This document shows, piece by piece, positions 17,760 through 26,532 of a stretch of DNA of 61,479 nt. This DNA comes from Tannerellaceae bacterium (GTDB lineage: Bacteria > Bacteroidota > Bacteroidia > Bacteroidales > Tannerellaceae), in contig JAIRKZ010000006.1 in the NCBI GenBank assembly GCA_031259845.1, forward strand, positions 1-61,479. The letters are read 5' to 3'. Below the pieces are notes generated by a model. The model ran no database searches. It was not told where the DNA came from and saw only the letters and a list, made by a program, of their open reading frames with translations. Positions within the stretch are counted from its first letter, which is position 1; every line of letters begins with the position of its first letter. A program made the translations under genes and the position numbers.

Positions 17760-18401
17760 ATGGGAAAATTAAAATCAACATTACCTAATATGATCCTTTC
17801 GCTTACTACTATATGTATGTCGGCAGGAGTCATTTTAGCCGGAGTAAATATGTATACCTCCGAACCCATTGCATTGGCTAAAGCGGCCGCTTTGGAAGCT
17901 GCCATTAAGGAAGTTACTCCTGCCTTCGACAATAATCCGCTACAAGATGCTTACAAAGCCGTCGCCTCGGATGGCGATTCATTACTGATCTATCCGGCTG
18001 TAAAAGATGGAAAACAGGTGGGAGTAGCCGTAGATAGTAATACAAAAAACGGTTTTGGCGGAGAAATCAAAGTGATTGTCGGTTTTGATGCAGAAGGGAA
18101 ATTAGTGAACTATTCTGTTCTCCAACATGCGGAGACTCCGGGCTTGGGCTCTAAAATGCAAGAATGGTTCAGAACCGAAAAGAACAAGCAGAGCGTTATC
18201 GGCAAATCGTTAGCCAATGGAAACCTGTCGGTAACCAAAGACGGCGGAGATGTAGACGCTATTACCGCCTCAACCATTACCAGCCGTGCATTCCTCAATG
18301 CTATCAACCGCGCTTACAGCGCTTACAAAGGGACGGCTACCGATTCGGCTACCGGAGCTACACGTTCAACAGATAAAAAGGAAGGAGAAAACAATGAATA
18401 A
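17760..18401 (+). CDS. rnfG: Rnf electron transport complex subunit G
   Basis: RnfG is the periplasmic FMN-bearing subunit. The product has 213 residues, with one N-terminal membrane helix (about 10-30) and the FMN-binding domain: GFGGEIKVIVGFD, the HAETPGLGSKM motif, and the flavinylation site near Thr172 in AITASTITSRAFLNA. The C-terminal tail is Thr/Ser-rich then acidic. Its stop overlaps the rnfE start. Confidence 0.93.
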   Translation: MGKLKSTLPNMILSLTTICMSAGVILAGVNMYTSEPIALAKAAALEAAIKEVTPAFDNNPLQDAYKAVASDGDSLLIYPAVKDGKQVGVAVDSNTKNGFGGEIKVIVGFDAEGKLVNYSVLQHAETPGLGSKMQEWFRTEKNKQSVIGKSLANGNLSVTKDGGDVDAITASTITSRAFLNAINRAYSAYKGTATDSATGATRSTDKKEGENNE

Positions 18402-18978
18402 ACTAAAGGTGTTAACAAACGGTATTATCAAAGAAAATCCAACCTTCGTTTTGTTGTTAGGGATGTGTCCTACGCTGGGAACCACCTCGTCAGCCATCAA
18501 TGGGATGGGTATGGGATTAGCTACGGCCTTTGTCCTGGCTTGTTCCAATATGGCTATCTCCGCCTTGAAAAACCTTATCCCCGACAAAGTGCGTATACCG
18601 GGGTATATCGTTGTAATCGCTACATTCTGTACAGTTGTCCAGATGAGTATGGAGGCGTTTGTTCCGGCCTTATATGCCAGTCTCGGATTATTCATTCCGT
18701 TGATTGTTGTTAACTGTATTGTGTTAGGCCGCGCCGAGGCATTTGCGGCTAAAAACGGTATTATCAGTTCTTCGCTTGACGGCTTGGGAATGGGGCTTGG
18801 ATTCACGTTGGCGCTTACCTTGCTGGGCGCTATCCGCGAATTGCTGGGAACCGGTAAACTCTTTGGCCTTTCCGTTATGCCGGAAGAATACGGGTCTCTC
18901 ATTTTTGTATTGGCGCCCGGCGCTTTTATTGCCCTGGGTTTCCTGATTGCTATTGTAAATAAACTTCGTAAAGCCTGA
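18394..18978 (+). CDS. rnfE: Rnf electron transport complex subunit E
   Basis: The product has 194 residues and about six membrane helices. ATG 18394 is chosen because MNKLKVLTNGIIKENPTFV is the standard RnfE/NqrD N-terminus. An A/G-rich AAGGAG precedes it and it overlaps the rnfG stop. GMCPTLGTTSSA and the LGAIRELLGTGKLFG region are characteristic. RnfE pairs with RnfA as the inverted-topology core through which electrons and ions cross. Confidence 0.93.
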   Translation: MNKLKVLTNGIIKENPTFVLLLGMCPTLGTTSSAINGMGMGLATAFVLACSNMAISALKNLIPDKVRIPGYIVVIATFCTVVQMSMEAFVPALYASLGLFIPLIVVNCIVLGRAEAFAAKNGIISSSLDGLGMGLGFTLALTLLGAIRELLGTGKLFGLSVMPEEYGSLIFVLAPGAFIALGFLIAIVNKLRKA

Positions 18979-18992
18979 TAAATAACAGAATT

Positions 18993-19565
18993 ATGGAATA
19001 TCTATTAATATTTATAACCGCTGTTTTTGTAAACAATATTGTATTAGCCCAGTTTTTGGGAATTTGCCCCTTTTTAGGCGTATCTAAAAAAGTAGAAACA
19101 GCCGCAGGGATGGGAGCTGCCGTTGCGTTTGTACTTACCATATCTACTATCGTAACTTTTCTGGTTCAGAAATATGTATTGGATGCTTTCGGACTGGGCT
19201 TTATGCAAACCATTACTTTTATTCTTATCATTGCCGCATTAGTTCAGATGGTAGAGATTATTCTGAAAAAGGTCTCCCCTGCTCTCTATCAGGCGTTGGG
19301 AGTATTTCTTCCGTTGATTACTACCAACTGTTGTGTATTGGGAGTAGCTATCCTGGTTATCCAAAAAGAATATAATTTAGTAGAAACGGTAGTATTTGCA
19401 TTCTCTACAGCCATTGGATTTGCTTTGGCTTTGATTATCTTTGCAGGCATCCGCGAACAATTAGCCATGACGCGCGTACCCGAAGGTATGAAAGGCACGC
19501 CAATAGCGCTTATTACCGCCGGGCTGTTAGCGATGGCTTTTATGGGTTTTTCCGGTATTGTATAA
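18993..19565 (+). CDS. rnfA: Rnf electron transport complex subunit A
   Basis: The product has 190 residues and six membrane helices, the paralogous partner of RnfE. The family pattern is FVNNIVLAQFLGICPFLGVSKK at the N-terminus, LITTNCCVLGVA in the middle and FAGIREQLAMTRVP near the end, including the conserved Cys pairs thought to hold an intramembrane iron-sulfur centre. With this gene the B-C-D-G-E-A set is complete. Confidence 0.94.
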   Translation: MEYLLIFITAVFVNNIVLAQFLGICPFLGVSKKVETAAGMGAAVAFVLTISTIVTFLVQKYVLDAFGLGFMQTITFILIIAALVQMVEIILKKVSPALYQALGVFLPLITTNCCVLGVAILVIQKEYNLVETVVFAFSTAIGFALALIIFAGIREQLAMTRVPEGMKGTPIALITAGLLAMAFMGFSGIV

Positions 19566-19592
19566 TAAAGATAGTATGAAAGGAAATTACGA

Positions 19593-20618
19593 ATGAAAAA
19601 GAAAATTTTAGTAACAGGCGGAACCGGATATATCGGTTCGCATACGGTTGTAGAACTCCAGGCTGCAGGCTATGAAGTAATTATTATTGACAACCTCTCC
19701 AATTCCAATAAAGAGGTGACAGACGGGATTGAAAGAATTTCCGGTATCCGTCCGGTTTTTTATGAAATGGACTGCAACGATAAGCCGGGTTTACAAAAAG
19801 TCTTTACCGAAAATAAAGGAATCAAAGGTATTATTCATTTTGCAGCAAGTAAAGCTGTCGGCGAATCGGTACACAAACCATTGGCGTATTATCGCAACAA
19901 TCTTGTCACACTTCTCAACCTGTTGGATTTAATGCCCGAATATGCCGTTGAAGGTATTGTCTTTTCATCTTCATGCACCGTTTACGGCCAGCCGGACGTA
20001 CTTCCGGTTACAGAAGACGCTCCTATTAAGCCTGCCTTGTCTCCTTACGGTAATACCAAACAAATTAACGAAGAAATTATCCGCGATGCTATCCATGCAG
20101 GGCTTCCGTTCAAGAGTATCATTCTCCGTTATTTTAACCCGATAGGCGCGCATCCCAGCGCAGAAATAGGCGAACTACCCAATGGAGTTCCCCAAAACCT
20201 GGTTCCCTTCGTTACCCAGACAGCGATGGGTATCCGGGAAGAACTAAGCGTTTTCGGCGATGATTACGATACGCCGGACGGCTCCTGTATTCGCGACTAC
20301 ATCAACGTAGTAGACTTAGCCAAAGCCCATGTTGTAGCTATGAACCGCATGCTTGAAAGTAAATCGGAAGATAACCTTGAGATCTTCAACTTAGGAACCG
20401 GACGGGGCATATCAGTGTTGGAACTAATCCATGCATTCGAGAAAAGCACAGGCGTAAAAGTTCCTTACAAAATCGTAGCACGCCGTGAAGGCGACATTGA
20501 AAAAGTATGGGCAAACCCGGAACATGCCAACAAAGTATTAGGCTGGACAGCAAAAGAAACCGTAGAAGATACATTAGTCTCCGCTTGGAACTGGCAAAAG
20601 AAACTTAAAAACAGGTAA
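19593..20618 (+). CDS. galE: UDP-glucose 4-epimerase
   Basis: GalE interconverts UDP-glucose and UDP-galactose using NAD. The 341-residue product has the Rossmann motif GGTGYIGSHT (about 8-17), the SSSCTVYG catalytic Ser region and the YGNTK catalytic Tyr-Lys pair. Substrate-side motifs RYFNPIGAHPS and RDYINVVDLAKAH are present. It begins 27 nt after rnfA and may be cotranscribed with the Rnf genes. It could feed UDP-galactose to the UDP-galactopyranose mutase encoded at 58566-59666. Confidence 0.93.
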   Translation: MKKKILVTGGTGYIGSHTVVELQAAGYEVIIIDNLSNSNKEVTDGIERISGIRPVFYEMDCNDKPGLQKVFTENKGIKGIIHFAASKAVGESVHKPLAYYRNNLVTLLNLLDLMPEYAVEGIVFSSSCTVYGQPDVLPVTEDAPIKPALSPYGNTKQINEEIIRDAIHAGLPFKSIILRYFNPIGAHPSAEIGELPNGVPQNLVPFVTQTAMGIREELSVFGDDYDTPDGSCIRDYINVVDLAKAHVVAMNRMLESKSEDNLEIFNLGTGRGISVLELIHAFEKSTGVKVPYKIVARREGDIEKVWANPEHANKVLGWTAKETVEDTLVSAWNWQKKLKNR

Positions 20619-20642
20619 TTTAAGAGAAAAGCCTTGTGCGGG

Positions 20643-21278
20643 TTACTCGTGATGGGTAAGTATGTCATCAACGGCTTTTCTCCAGTCTTCCCCGTTCCGG
20701 GGTTGATAGGTGTGCATGCCAAAAGAGATTCCGGCTTCTATGTTTCTGGCGCCGTCGTCAACAAATAAGGTTTCCGAGGGGTTTATGCCGCTGTCTTTGA
20801 ACATGTATTCAAAAATTTTCCTGTCGGGTTTCGTAATACCTATTTCATAGGAGGCGTACATTTTATCGAAATAATCGTTTATCGGGCGGCTGGCTACTGA
20901 AAATTTGGTTGTACGCGCCCATTGTTCCTGAATAATCGGATTGGTATTGCTTAGCAGGTAGACCTTATATTTCTCCCGTAATTTTAACAAATAATCCAAT
21001 TTATATTGCGGAACGTCCACCACAAAACCTAACCAAGCCCACACGATTTCTTCAAAAGACAACTCTTTTCCGGCATAGGCACGGAGTTGGTTGCAGAAAG
21101 CAGCTACATCGGCTTTCCCATTTTCCAATTCCAGAAAAACGCCTTTTTGTTCATAGGGGTCGAGCCATTCGCCGGCATTGGAAATTCCTATTTCTTCAAA
21201 GCGGCGAATGGACTCCTTGCCATCCAGGTCAATAAGTACCCCTCCTAAATCAAATACGATATTTTTTATTTTCATCAA
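20643..21278 (-). CDS. HAD-superfamily phosphatase (HAD-IA)
   Basis: The product has 211 residues. Motif I is FDLGGVLIDLDG; motif II is the Ser/Thr region LLSNTNP; motif III Lys is in ITKPDRKIF; motif IV is LFVDDGARNIEAG. The cap is a small helical insertion (about 20-90). It is closest in type to the epoxide-hydrolase-N or YihX-like HAD-IA enzymes, and the substrate is unknown. It overlaps the DUF1015 gene by 4 nt and ends the serC-serA operon, so a phosphoserine-phosphatase role is worth considering, though it is not a typical SerB. Confidence 0.85.
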   Translation of the reverse strand: MMKIKNIVFDLGGVLIDLDGKESIRRFEEIGISNAGEWLDPYEQKGVFLELENGKADVAAFCNQLRAYAGKELSFEEIVWAWLGFVVDVPQYKLDYLLKLREKYKVYLLSNTNPIIQEQWARTTKFSVASRPINDYFDKMYASYEIGITKPDRKIFEYMFKDSGINPSETLFVDDGARNIEAGISFGMHTYQPRNGEDWRKAVDDILTHHE

Positions 21279-22519
21279 TTTAATTTATGAATTACTAAGC
21301 CCGAACGTAATTTAGGCTCAAACCAAGTTGTTTTCGGAGGCATGATGTTTCCGGTATCGGCAATCGTTATCAATTGTTTCATCGATACGGGATATAGCGC
21401 CAAAGCCACCTTCATTTCGCCACTGTCTACACGGCGCTTCAACTCTTCCAATCCACGGATACCGCCTACAAAGTCTATGCGTTTATCCGATCGTAAATCT
21501 TTAATTCCCAGTATTTCATCCAATATCAGGCTGGAAGAAACGGTTACATCCAGTACGCCAATCGGGTCGTTATCATCGTAGGTTCCCGGTTTAGCCGTCA
21601 GCGAATACCATTTACCGTTCAGATAAAGCGAAAAGTTGTGCAAGGCGTCCGGTTTATAGACGTTTGTTCCTTTTTCTTCTACAGTAAAGCGTTTCGTGAG
21701 CTTATCCAGAAATTCAGTCTCAGACAGGCCGTTCAAATCTTTTACCACCCGGTTGTAATCAATAATGGTTAATTGATTGGCCGGGAAACAAACGGCCATG
21801 AAGTAATTGTATTCTTCATCACCTTTGTGGTTCGGATTTTGGTTGGCTTTTTCGGCTCCTACCAGCGCTGCGGCAGCCGAACGATGATGCCCGTCGGCAA
21901 TATACAACGCCGGTATCCGGGCGAAAATAGCTGTGATGCGGGAAATATCCTTATCATCGTCAATCAGCCAGAAGGTATGCCCAAAGCCATCCGGTTCGGC
22001 TATAAAATCGTATTCCGGCATTTTTGCCGTATACCTCTCTACGATAGCGTTTAATTCCGGATTATCGGCGTATGCAAAGAATACAGGTTCAATATTTGCA
22101 TTATTTATGCGCACATGCTTCATCCGGTCTTCTTCCTTATCGCGACGGGTAAGTTCATGCTTTTTGATTTTACCTGTCATATAATCATCTACACAGGCGC
22201 AAACCACCAAACCATATTGCACACGGCCATTCATGGTTTGGGCATAAACATAGTATAATTCTTTGTTATCTTCTACCAACCAGCCTTCATCCTGAAACTT
22301 CCGGAAATTCGCGGCTGCTTTTTCATATACTTGCGGATCGTGTTCGTCTGTTCCGGCCGGAAAATCTATCTCCGGTTTGATAATGTGATAAAGCGACTTC
22401 TCATTATCGCCGGCTTCTCCCCTCGCCTCTTCCGAGTTTAATACATCATACGGGCGCGAAGCAACTTGTTCTATCAGATGCTTTGGCGGACGTAATCCTT
22501 TGAAAGGTTTTATCTTCAT
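21275..22519 (-). CDS. DUF1015-family protein
   Basis: The product has 414 residues, the usual length for DUF1015. Recognisable family features are the N-terminal KPFKGLRPP, RPYDVLNSEEAR, and the central IADGHHRSAAA motif with paired His (about 210-220), then ILDEILGI. The biochemical role is not firmly known. In many Bacteroidota it sits beside serA/serC, as here, 11 nt downstream of serA. No signal peptide or membrane segment is visible, so it should be cytoplasmic. Confidence 0.85.
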   Translation of the reverse strand: MKIKPFKGLRPPKHLIEQVASRPYDVLNSEEARGEAGDNEKSLYHIIKPEIDFPAGTDEHDPQVYEKAAANFRKFQDEGWLVEDNKELYYVYAQTMNGRVQYGLVVCACVDDYMTGKIKKHELTRRDKEEDRMKHVRINNANIEPVFFAYADNPELNAIVERYTAKMPEYDFIAEPDGFGHTFWLIDDDKDISRITAIFARIPALYIADGHHRSAAAALVGAEKANQNPNHKGDEEYNYFMAVCFPANQLTIIDYNRVVKDLNGLSETEFLDKLTKRFTVEEKGTNVYKPDALHNFSLYLNGKWYSLTAKPGTYDDNDPIGVLDVTVSSSLILDEILGIKDLRSDKRIDFVGGIRGLEELKRRVDSGEMKVALALYPVSMKQLITIADTGNIMPPKTTWFEPKLRSGLVIHKLN

Positions 22520-22530
22520 GTTCTTACCAA

Positions 22531-23451
22531 TTAATTAACACGGAATGTTTCGTTTCCGTTTGTAATGAAATCTACAATTTGTCTGGCGGCGGCAATGCCG
22601 GCGTTGATGTTTGCTTCGGCTGTTTGTGCACCCATTTTCTTGGGCGTAGAGAAATAACGGTCGGCGTACTTGGCGGCAAGACTGGCATCGATTGCCGGCT
22701 TGATGTCGCTTATGTATTTAAAGTCAGGACGTTCTTCCAGCATTTTGGTTAATCCGGCTTCGTCTATTACTTCTTTACGCGCCGTATTGATAACGATTGC
22801 ATTCTTTGGCATCTTACTCATTAGTTCAAAATTGATTGAACCTTTTGTTTCGGCGGTTGCCGGAATATGAAGCGATACAATCTGGCAGGTTTCAAATAAT
22901 TCCTTTGCGGAGGCAACCGGTTTCACGCTGTCCTTTTCAATTACGGTTGCCGGCATATAAGCGTCATACGCATATAGAACCATATCAAAGCCTTTGGCAA
23001 TACGGGCTACATTGCGCCCTACATTGCCGTATGCCAGAATGCCCAGTTTCTTGCCTTTCAGCTCCCAACCCGATGCGCCGTTAAAGAAACCGCGGGCGCC
23101 GTATACCAACATACCAAATACCAATTCGGCTACAGCATTGGAGTTTTGCCCCGGCGTGTTCATCACTACTACCCCGTTGGCCGTTGCTGCATCCAGGTCT
23201 ACATTATCGTATCCCGCACCTGCACGGACAACTATTTTCACCTGCTTAGCGGCGTCTAATACCTCTTTATCAATGATATCACTGCGAATAATAATCGCAT
23301 CGGCATCTTTTACCGCATCCAGTAATTGTGTTTTCTCCGTATATTTCTCCAGCAAAGCAAGCTCCATGCCTGCGCTTTCTGCTACTTCGCGAATACCTTT
23401 CACAGCTATCGCCGCGAAAGGTTTATCAGTTGCTACCAATATCTTCGCCAT
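22531..23451 (-). CDS. serA: D-3-phosphoglycerate dehydrogenase (short type)
   Basis: SerA catalyses the first step of serine synthesis, oxidation of 3-phosphoglycerate to 3-phosphohydroxypyruvate with NAD. ATG 23451 gives 306 residues, starting MAKILVATDKPF; an ATG 18 bp upstream would overlap serC. The 2-hydroxyacid dehydrogenase motifs are VVRAGAGYDNVDLDAA, NAVAELVFGMLV, the dinucleotide-binding GKKLGILAYGNVGRNVA, and the INTARKEVIDE region. The C-terminal ACT domain of long SerA proteins is absent, so serine feedback through ACT is not expected. Confidence 0.9.
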   Translation of the reverse strand: MAKILVATDKPFAAIAVKGIREVAESAGMELALLEKYTEKTQLLDAVKDADAIIIRSDIIDKEVLDAAKQVKIVVRAGAGYDNVDLDAATANGVVVMNTPGQNSNAVAELVFGMLVYGARGFFNGASGWELKGKKLGILAYGNVGRNVARIAKGFDMVLYAYDAYMPATVIEKDSVKPVASAKELFETCQIVSLHIPATAETKGSINFELMSKMPKNAIVINTARKEVIDEAGLTKMLEERPDFKYISDIKPAIDASLAAKYADRYFSTPKKMGAQTAEANINAGIAAARQIVDFITNGNETFRVN

Positions 23452-23452
23452 A

Positions 23453-24520
23453 TCAATGTTGTTTTTCAAATTCTTTCATGCAGGCAACCAATGCCTCTAC
23501 GCTACTTTTCGGCATTGCATTATATAAGGAAGCGCGGAATCCGCCTACCGAACGATGGCCCTTTATACCTACCATGCCGGCGGCGGCGGCAAAAGAGGCA
23601 AAACCGGCTTCCAGTTCTTTATATTCATCATTCATGATGAAGCACACATTCATAATAGAGCGGTCTTCAACAGCTACTGTTCCTTTGAATAACTTATTGC
23701 GGTCTATTTCATCATATAAGACGGCCGCCTTGTCCAGGTTTATCTTTTCTATCGCTTTCATGCCGCCTTGTTCTTTATACCATTTCAAGGTTTGCAGCGC
23801 AGCATAGATAGAAAGCACAGGGGGGGTATTGAACATAGATTCTTTTTTAATATGCGTACGATAGTCGAGCATGGTAGGAATGGCGCGTTCTACATGTCCT
23901 AAAGCGTCTTCACGCACAATGATCAGCGTTACGCCTGCCGGAGCTAAATTCTTTTGTGCGCCGGCATAGATTATATCATATTTGGAAACGTCTACCGGGC
24001 GTGAAAATATATCCGACGACATATCGCAAACCATACGCTGCTTCACATCCGGATCGTAACGCATTTCCGTACCGTAGATCGTATTGTTGGATGTGAAATG
24101 GAAATAATCAACTTTTTCCGGTATCGTATACTCTTTAGGTATATACGTGTAATTCGCTTCTTTGGAAGAGGCTACGACGTCTACTTCACCAAACAGTTTC
24201 GCTTCTTTAATGGCATTCGAAGCCCATGTACCCGTATCCAGATAAGCGGCTTTTTTAGCCAACAAATTATAAGGAACCATACAGAATTGAAGGCTCGCTC
24301 CCCCTCCTAAAAATACAACTTCGTAACCGGAGGGTACATCCAACAACTCCTTTATCATAGCACGGGCTTCGTCTGATACGGCGACAAATTCTTTACTCCG
24401 GTGGGATATTTCAAGGATTGATAATCCCGTATCGGCGAAATTCTCTACTGCTGCAGCGGTTTTTTTAATCGTAAACTCGCTTAAAATAGAAGGTCCTGCA
24501 TAAAAATTATACTTCTTCAT
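23453..24520 (-). CDS. serC: Phosphoserine aminotransferase
   Basis: SerC makes phosphoserine from phosphohydroxypyruvate and glutamate; it also acts in pyridoxal phosphate synthesis in some bacteria. The product has 355 residues of fold-type I PLP enzyme. The start [12 protein letters not shown] is typical. The PLP lysine is Lys190 in [21 protein letters not shown] and [11 protein letters not shown] are family landmarks. It precedes serA by about 1 nt, so translation is coupled. No promoter is seen in the 46 bp after rarA, suggesting cotranscription from rarA. Confidence 0.94.
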   Translation of the reverse strand: MKKYNFYAGPSILSEFTIKKTAAAVENFADTGLSILEISHRSKEFVAVSDEARAMIKELLDVPSGYEVVFLGGGASLQFCMVPYNLLAKKAAYLDTGTWASNAIKEAKLFGEVDVVASSKEANYTYIPKEYTIPEKVDYFHFTSNNTIYGTEMRYDPDVKQRMVCDMSSDIFSRPVDVSKYDIIYAGAQKNLAPAGVTLIIVREDALGHVERAIPTMLDYRTHIKKESMFNTPPVLSIYAALQTLKWYKEQGGMKAIEKINLDKAAVLYDEIDRNKLFKGTVAVEDRSIMNVCFIMNDEYKELEAGFASFAAAAGMVGIKGHRSVGGFRASLYNAMPKSSVEALVACMKEFEKQH

Positions 24521-24566
24521 ACCTATATCTTTTAATAAATTATTATAATTAATGAATGTTTACTGT

Positions 24567-25838
24567 CTAATATCTGTCTCCCCATAAGCGCCTCATGTTA
24601 TCAATGAGCTTCTGTTCCGCCGGACTGGGTTGGCCTATCCATATCCTTTCGTTCAGAAGCTCAGGCGGCAGGAAATCTTGTTTTACAAAATTGTTTTCAT
24701 AACTATGAGCGTATTTATACTCTTTGCCGTAGTCAAGTTCTTTCATCAGTTTAGTCGGAGCGTTCCTCAAGTGCAATGGTACAGGCAGGTTGCCTGTTCT
24801 GTTTACCAGCTCTAATGCACCGTTGATAGCCATATAGGCCGAATTACTTTTCGGGCTGGTTGCCAGGTAAACGGTGGTCTCCGCCAGAATAATCCGTCCT
24901 TCGGGCCATCCTATTTTCTTTAAGGCTTCAAAACAGGCATTCGCCAGTAATAAAGCATTTGGATTCGCCAATCCGATATCTTCAGCCGCCGAAATAACCA
25001 ACCGGCGGGCAATAAACTCAGGGTCTTCTCCACCGGCCACCATACGGGCTAACCAATAAATCGCAGCATCGGGGTCGCTTCCCCTGATTGATTTGATAAA
25101 AGCAGATACAATATCGTAGTGCATCTCTCCGCCTTTATCATACGCGGCAGGATTTTCCTGTAAACGCTCAACTACTTTCTCATCGGTTATTTCTATGGCA
25201 TTATTCCCTTCTTCGGCGCCTGTCACAAGCTCCAGAATATTCAACAACTTGCGGGCGTCTCCGCCCGAGTAGCGCAATATGGCGTTTATTTCCTTCAGAA
25301 TAATCTCTTTTTCTTTCAATAAAGCGTCTTCGCTAATTGCCTTATTCAATAACTTCAATAAATCTTCCTTATCCAACGGCTTCAGTACATATACCTGGCA
25401 GCGCGACAACAACGGACGGATTACCTCAAATGACGGGTTTTCCGTCGTAGCGCCGATTAAAGTAACAACTCCCGTTTCAACAGCCCCCAGCAATGAATCC
25501 TGTTGCGATTTACTGAAACGATGAATCTCGTCAATAAACAGAATCGGAGAGGTTGCATTAAAAAAGCGGTTACTCTTCGCCTTGTCTATCACTTCCCTTA
25601 CATCTTTTACGCCGGAGCTGATAGCGCTCAGGGTATAGAACGCGGCTTCGAGTTTATTCGAGATGATTTGCGCCAGCGTAGTCTTCCCTACTCCCGGAGG
25701 CCCCCATAAAATAAATGAAGGAACCCGTCCCGCATCAATCATCTTACGTAACACGGCGCCTTGTCCTACCAAATGCTTTTGTCCTATGTAATCATCCAGC
25801 GTTTTCGGACGCATCCTTTCTGCTAAAGGCTGGTTCAT
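24567..25838 (-). CDS. rarA: Replication-associated recombination protein A
   Basis: RarA (MgsA) is a AAA+ ATPase acting at stalled replication forks. The start at 25838, MNQPLAERMRPKTLDDYIGQ, is standard for the family and gives 423 residues; longer frames start upstream of the predicted transcript start. Walker A is WGPPGVGKTTLAQ, Walker B ILFIDEIHRFSKSQQD, sensor 1 LIGATTENPSF. The C-terminal helical and tetramerisation domains include SAAEDIGLANP and WPEGRIILAE. Confidence 0.94.
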   Translation of the reverse strand: MNQPLAERMRPKTLDDYIGQKHLVGQGAVLRKMIDAGRVPSFILWGPPGVGKTTLAQIISNKLEAAFYTLSAISSGVKDVREVIDKAKSNRFFNATSPILFIDEIHRFSKSQQDSLLGAVETGVVTLIGATTENPSFEVIRPLLSRCQVYVLKPLDKEDLLKLLNKAISEDALLKEKEIILKEINAILRYSGGDARKLLNILELVTGAEEGNNAIEITDEKVVERLQENPAAYDKGGEMHYDIVSAFIKSIRGSDPDAAIYWLARMVAGGEDPEFIARRLVISAAEDIGLANPNALLLANACFEALKKIGWPEGRIILAETTVYLATSPKSNSAYMAINGALELVNRTGNLPVPLHLRNAPTKLMKELDYGKEYKYAHSYENNFVKQDFLPPELLNERIWIGQPSPAEQKLIDNMRRLWGDRY

Positions 25839-25867
25839 CATTTCGCAAAATTTCACAACATGAGACA

Positions 25868-25875
25868 CAAAGATA
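25868..25875 (-). promoter_or_regulatory. -7 box TATCTTTG of rarA
   Basis: CAAAGATA on the plus strand reads TATCTTTG on the minus strand. Transcription would begin near 25861, about 20 nt upstream of the rarA start. Confidence 0.6.
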
Positions 25876-25918
25876 GGAATATTTATCAAATAAACTACAA
25901 ATTCATCATATACGTGAC

Positions 25919-25926
25919 TATCTTTG
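25919..25926 (+). promoter_or_regulatory. -7 box TATCTTTG of queH
   Basis: TATCTTTG lies 12 nt upstream of ATG 25938. The transcript would carry a very short leader, and the longer reading frame from 25860 is excluded. Confidence 0.6.
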
Positions 25927-25937
25927 CCGTAGTTATC

Positions 25938-26489
25938 ATGGAAGAAATATTACTACATACGTGTTGCGCTCCCTGCTCGGCCGCTATTATTGAGTGGCTG
26001 CTGGCTAATAATATACGCCCTGTTTTATTTTATTATAATCCGAATATTTGTCCGGGGGAAGAATACGAGATACGTAAAGCGGAATGTACGCGTTATGCCC
26101 GGCGGAAGAGGATTGATATTGTAGACGGCGACTATAACCATGAAGAGTGGCTACAATCAATAGCGGGACTGGAAAACGAACCGGAACGGGGGAATCGTTG
26201 CCTGAAATGTTTCAGGATACGGCTTTGGGGCACGGCTTGTCTGGCCAATGATTATGGTTTTGAACGGTTTGCTACAACGCTGGCTTCCTCGCGATGGAAA
26301 AATCTCGCACAAATAGCCGAAGCCGGCCATTGGGCAGCCTCTCAATTTGAAAACATTACCTTTTGGGATAAAAACTGGCGCAAAGACGGCCTGAGCGAAC
26401 GCCGCCTGATTTTACTAAAGGAGAATAATTTCTACAATCAACAATACTGCGGATGTGAATTTTCGAAAGTAAAAACTCATAAGTCGTAA
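25938..26489 (+). CDS. queH: Epoxyqueuosine reductase QueH
   Basis: QueH (formerly DUF208) reduces epoxyqueuosine to queuosine in tRNA, replacing QueG. The product has 183 residues from ATG 25938. The conserved Cys set is visible: HTCCAPCSAA at residues 8-16, YNPNICPGEEYEIRK, CLKCFRIRL and YCGCEFSK. These hold an iron-sulfur cluster and a second metal site in characterised members. It is monocistronic, divergent from rarA, and ended by the hairpin at 26473-26514. Confidence 0.92.
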   Translation: MEEILLHTCCAPCSAAIIEWLLANNIRPVLFYYNPNICPGEEYEIRKAECTRYARRKRIDIVDGDYNHEEWLQSIAGLENEPERGNRCLKCFRIRLWGTACLANDYGFERFATTLASSRWKNLAQIAEAGHWAASQFENITFWDKNWRKDGLSERRLILLKENNFYNQQYCGCEFSKVKTHKS

Positions 26490-26514
26490 ATTGAGCGTTA
26501 CGACTTATGAGTTT
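26473..26514. terminator. Bidirectional hairpin terminator, queH and di-heme oxidoreductase
   Basis: A perfect 17-bp inverted repeat (arms 26473-26489 and 26498-26514, 8-nt loop) includes the queH stop codon. It is followed by T-rich DNA on the plus strand and preceded by A-rich DNA, so it can end the convergent minus-strand operon too. Confidence 0.8.
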
Positions 26515-26532
26515 CTATTTTCTACTTTCTTA

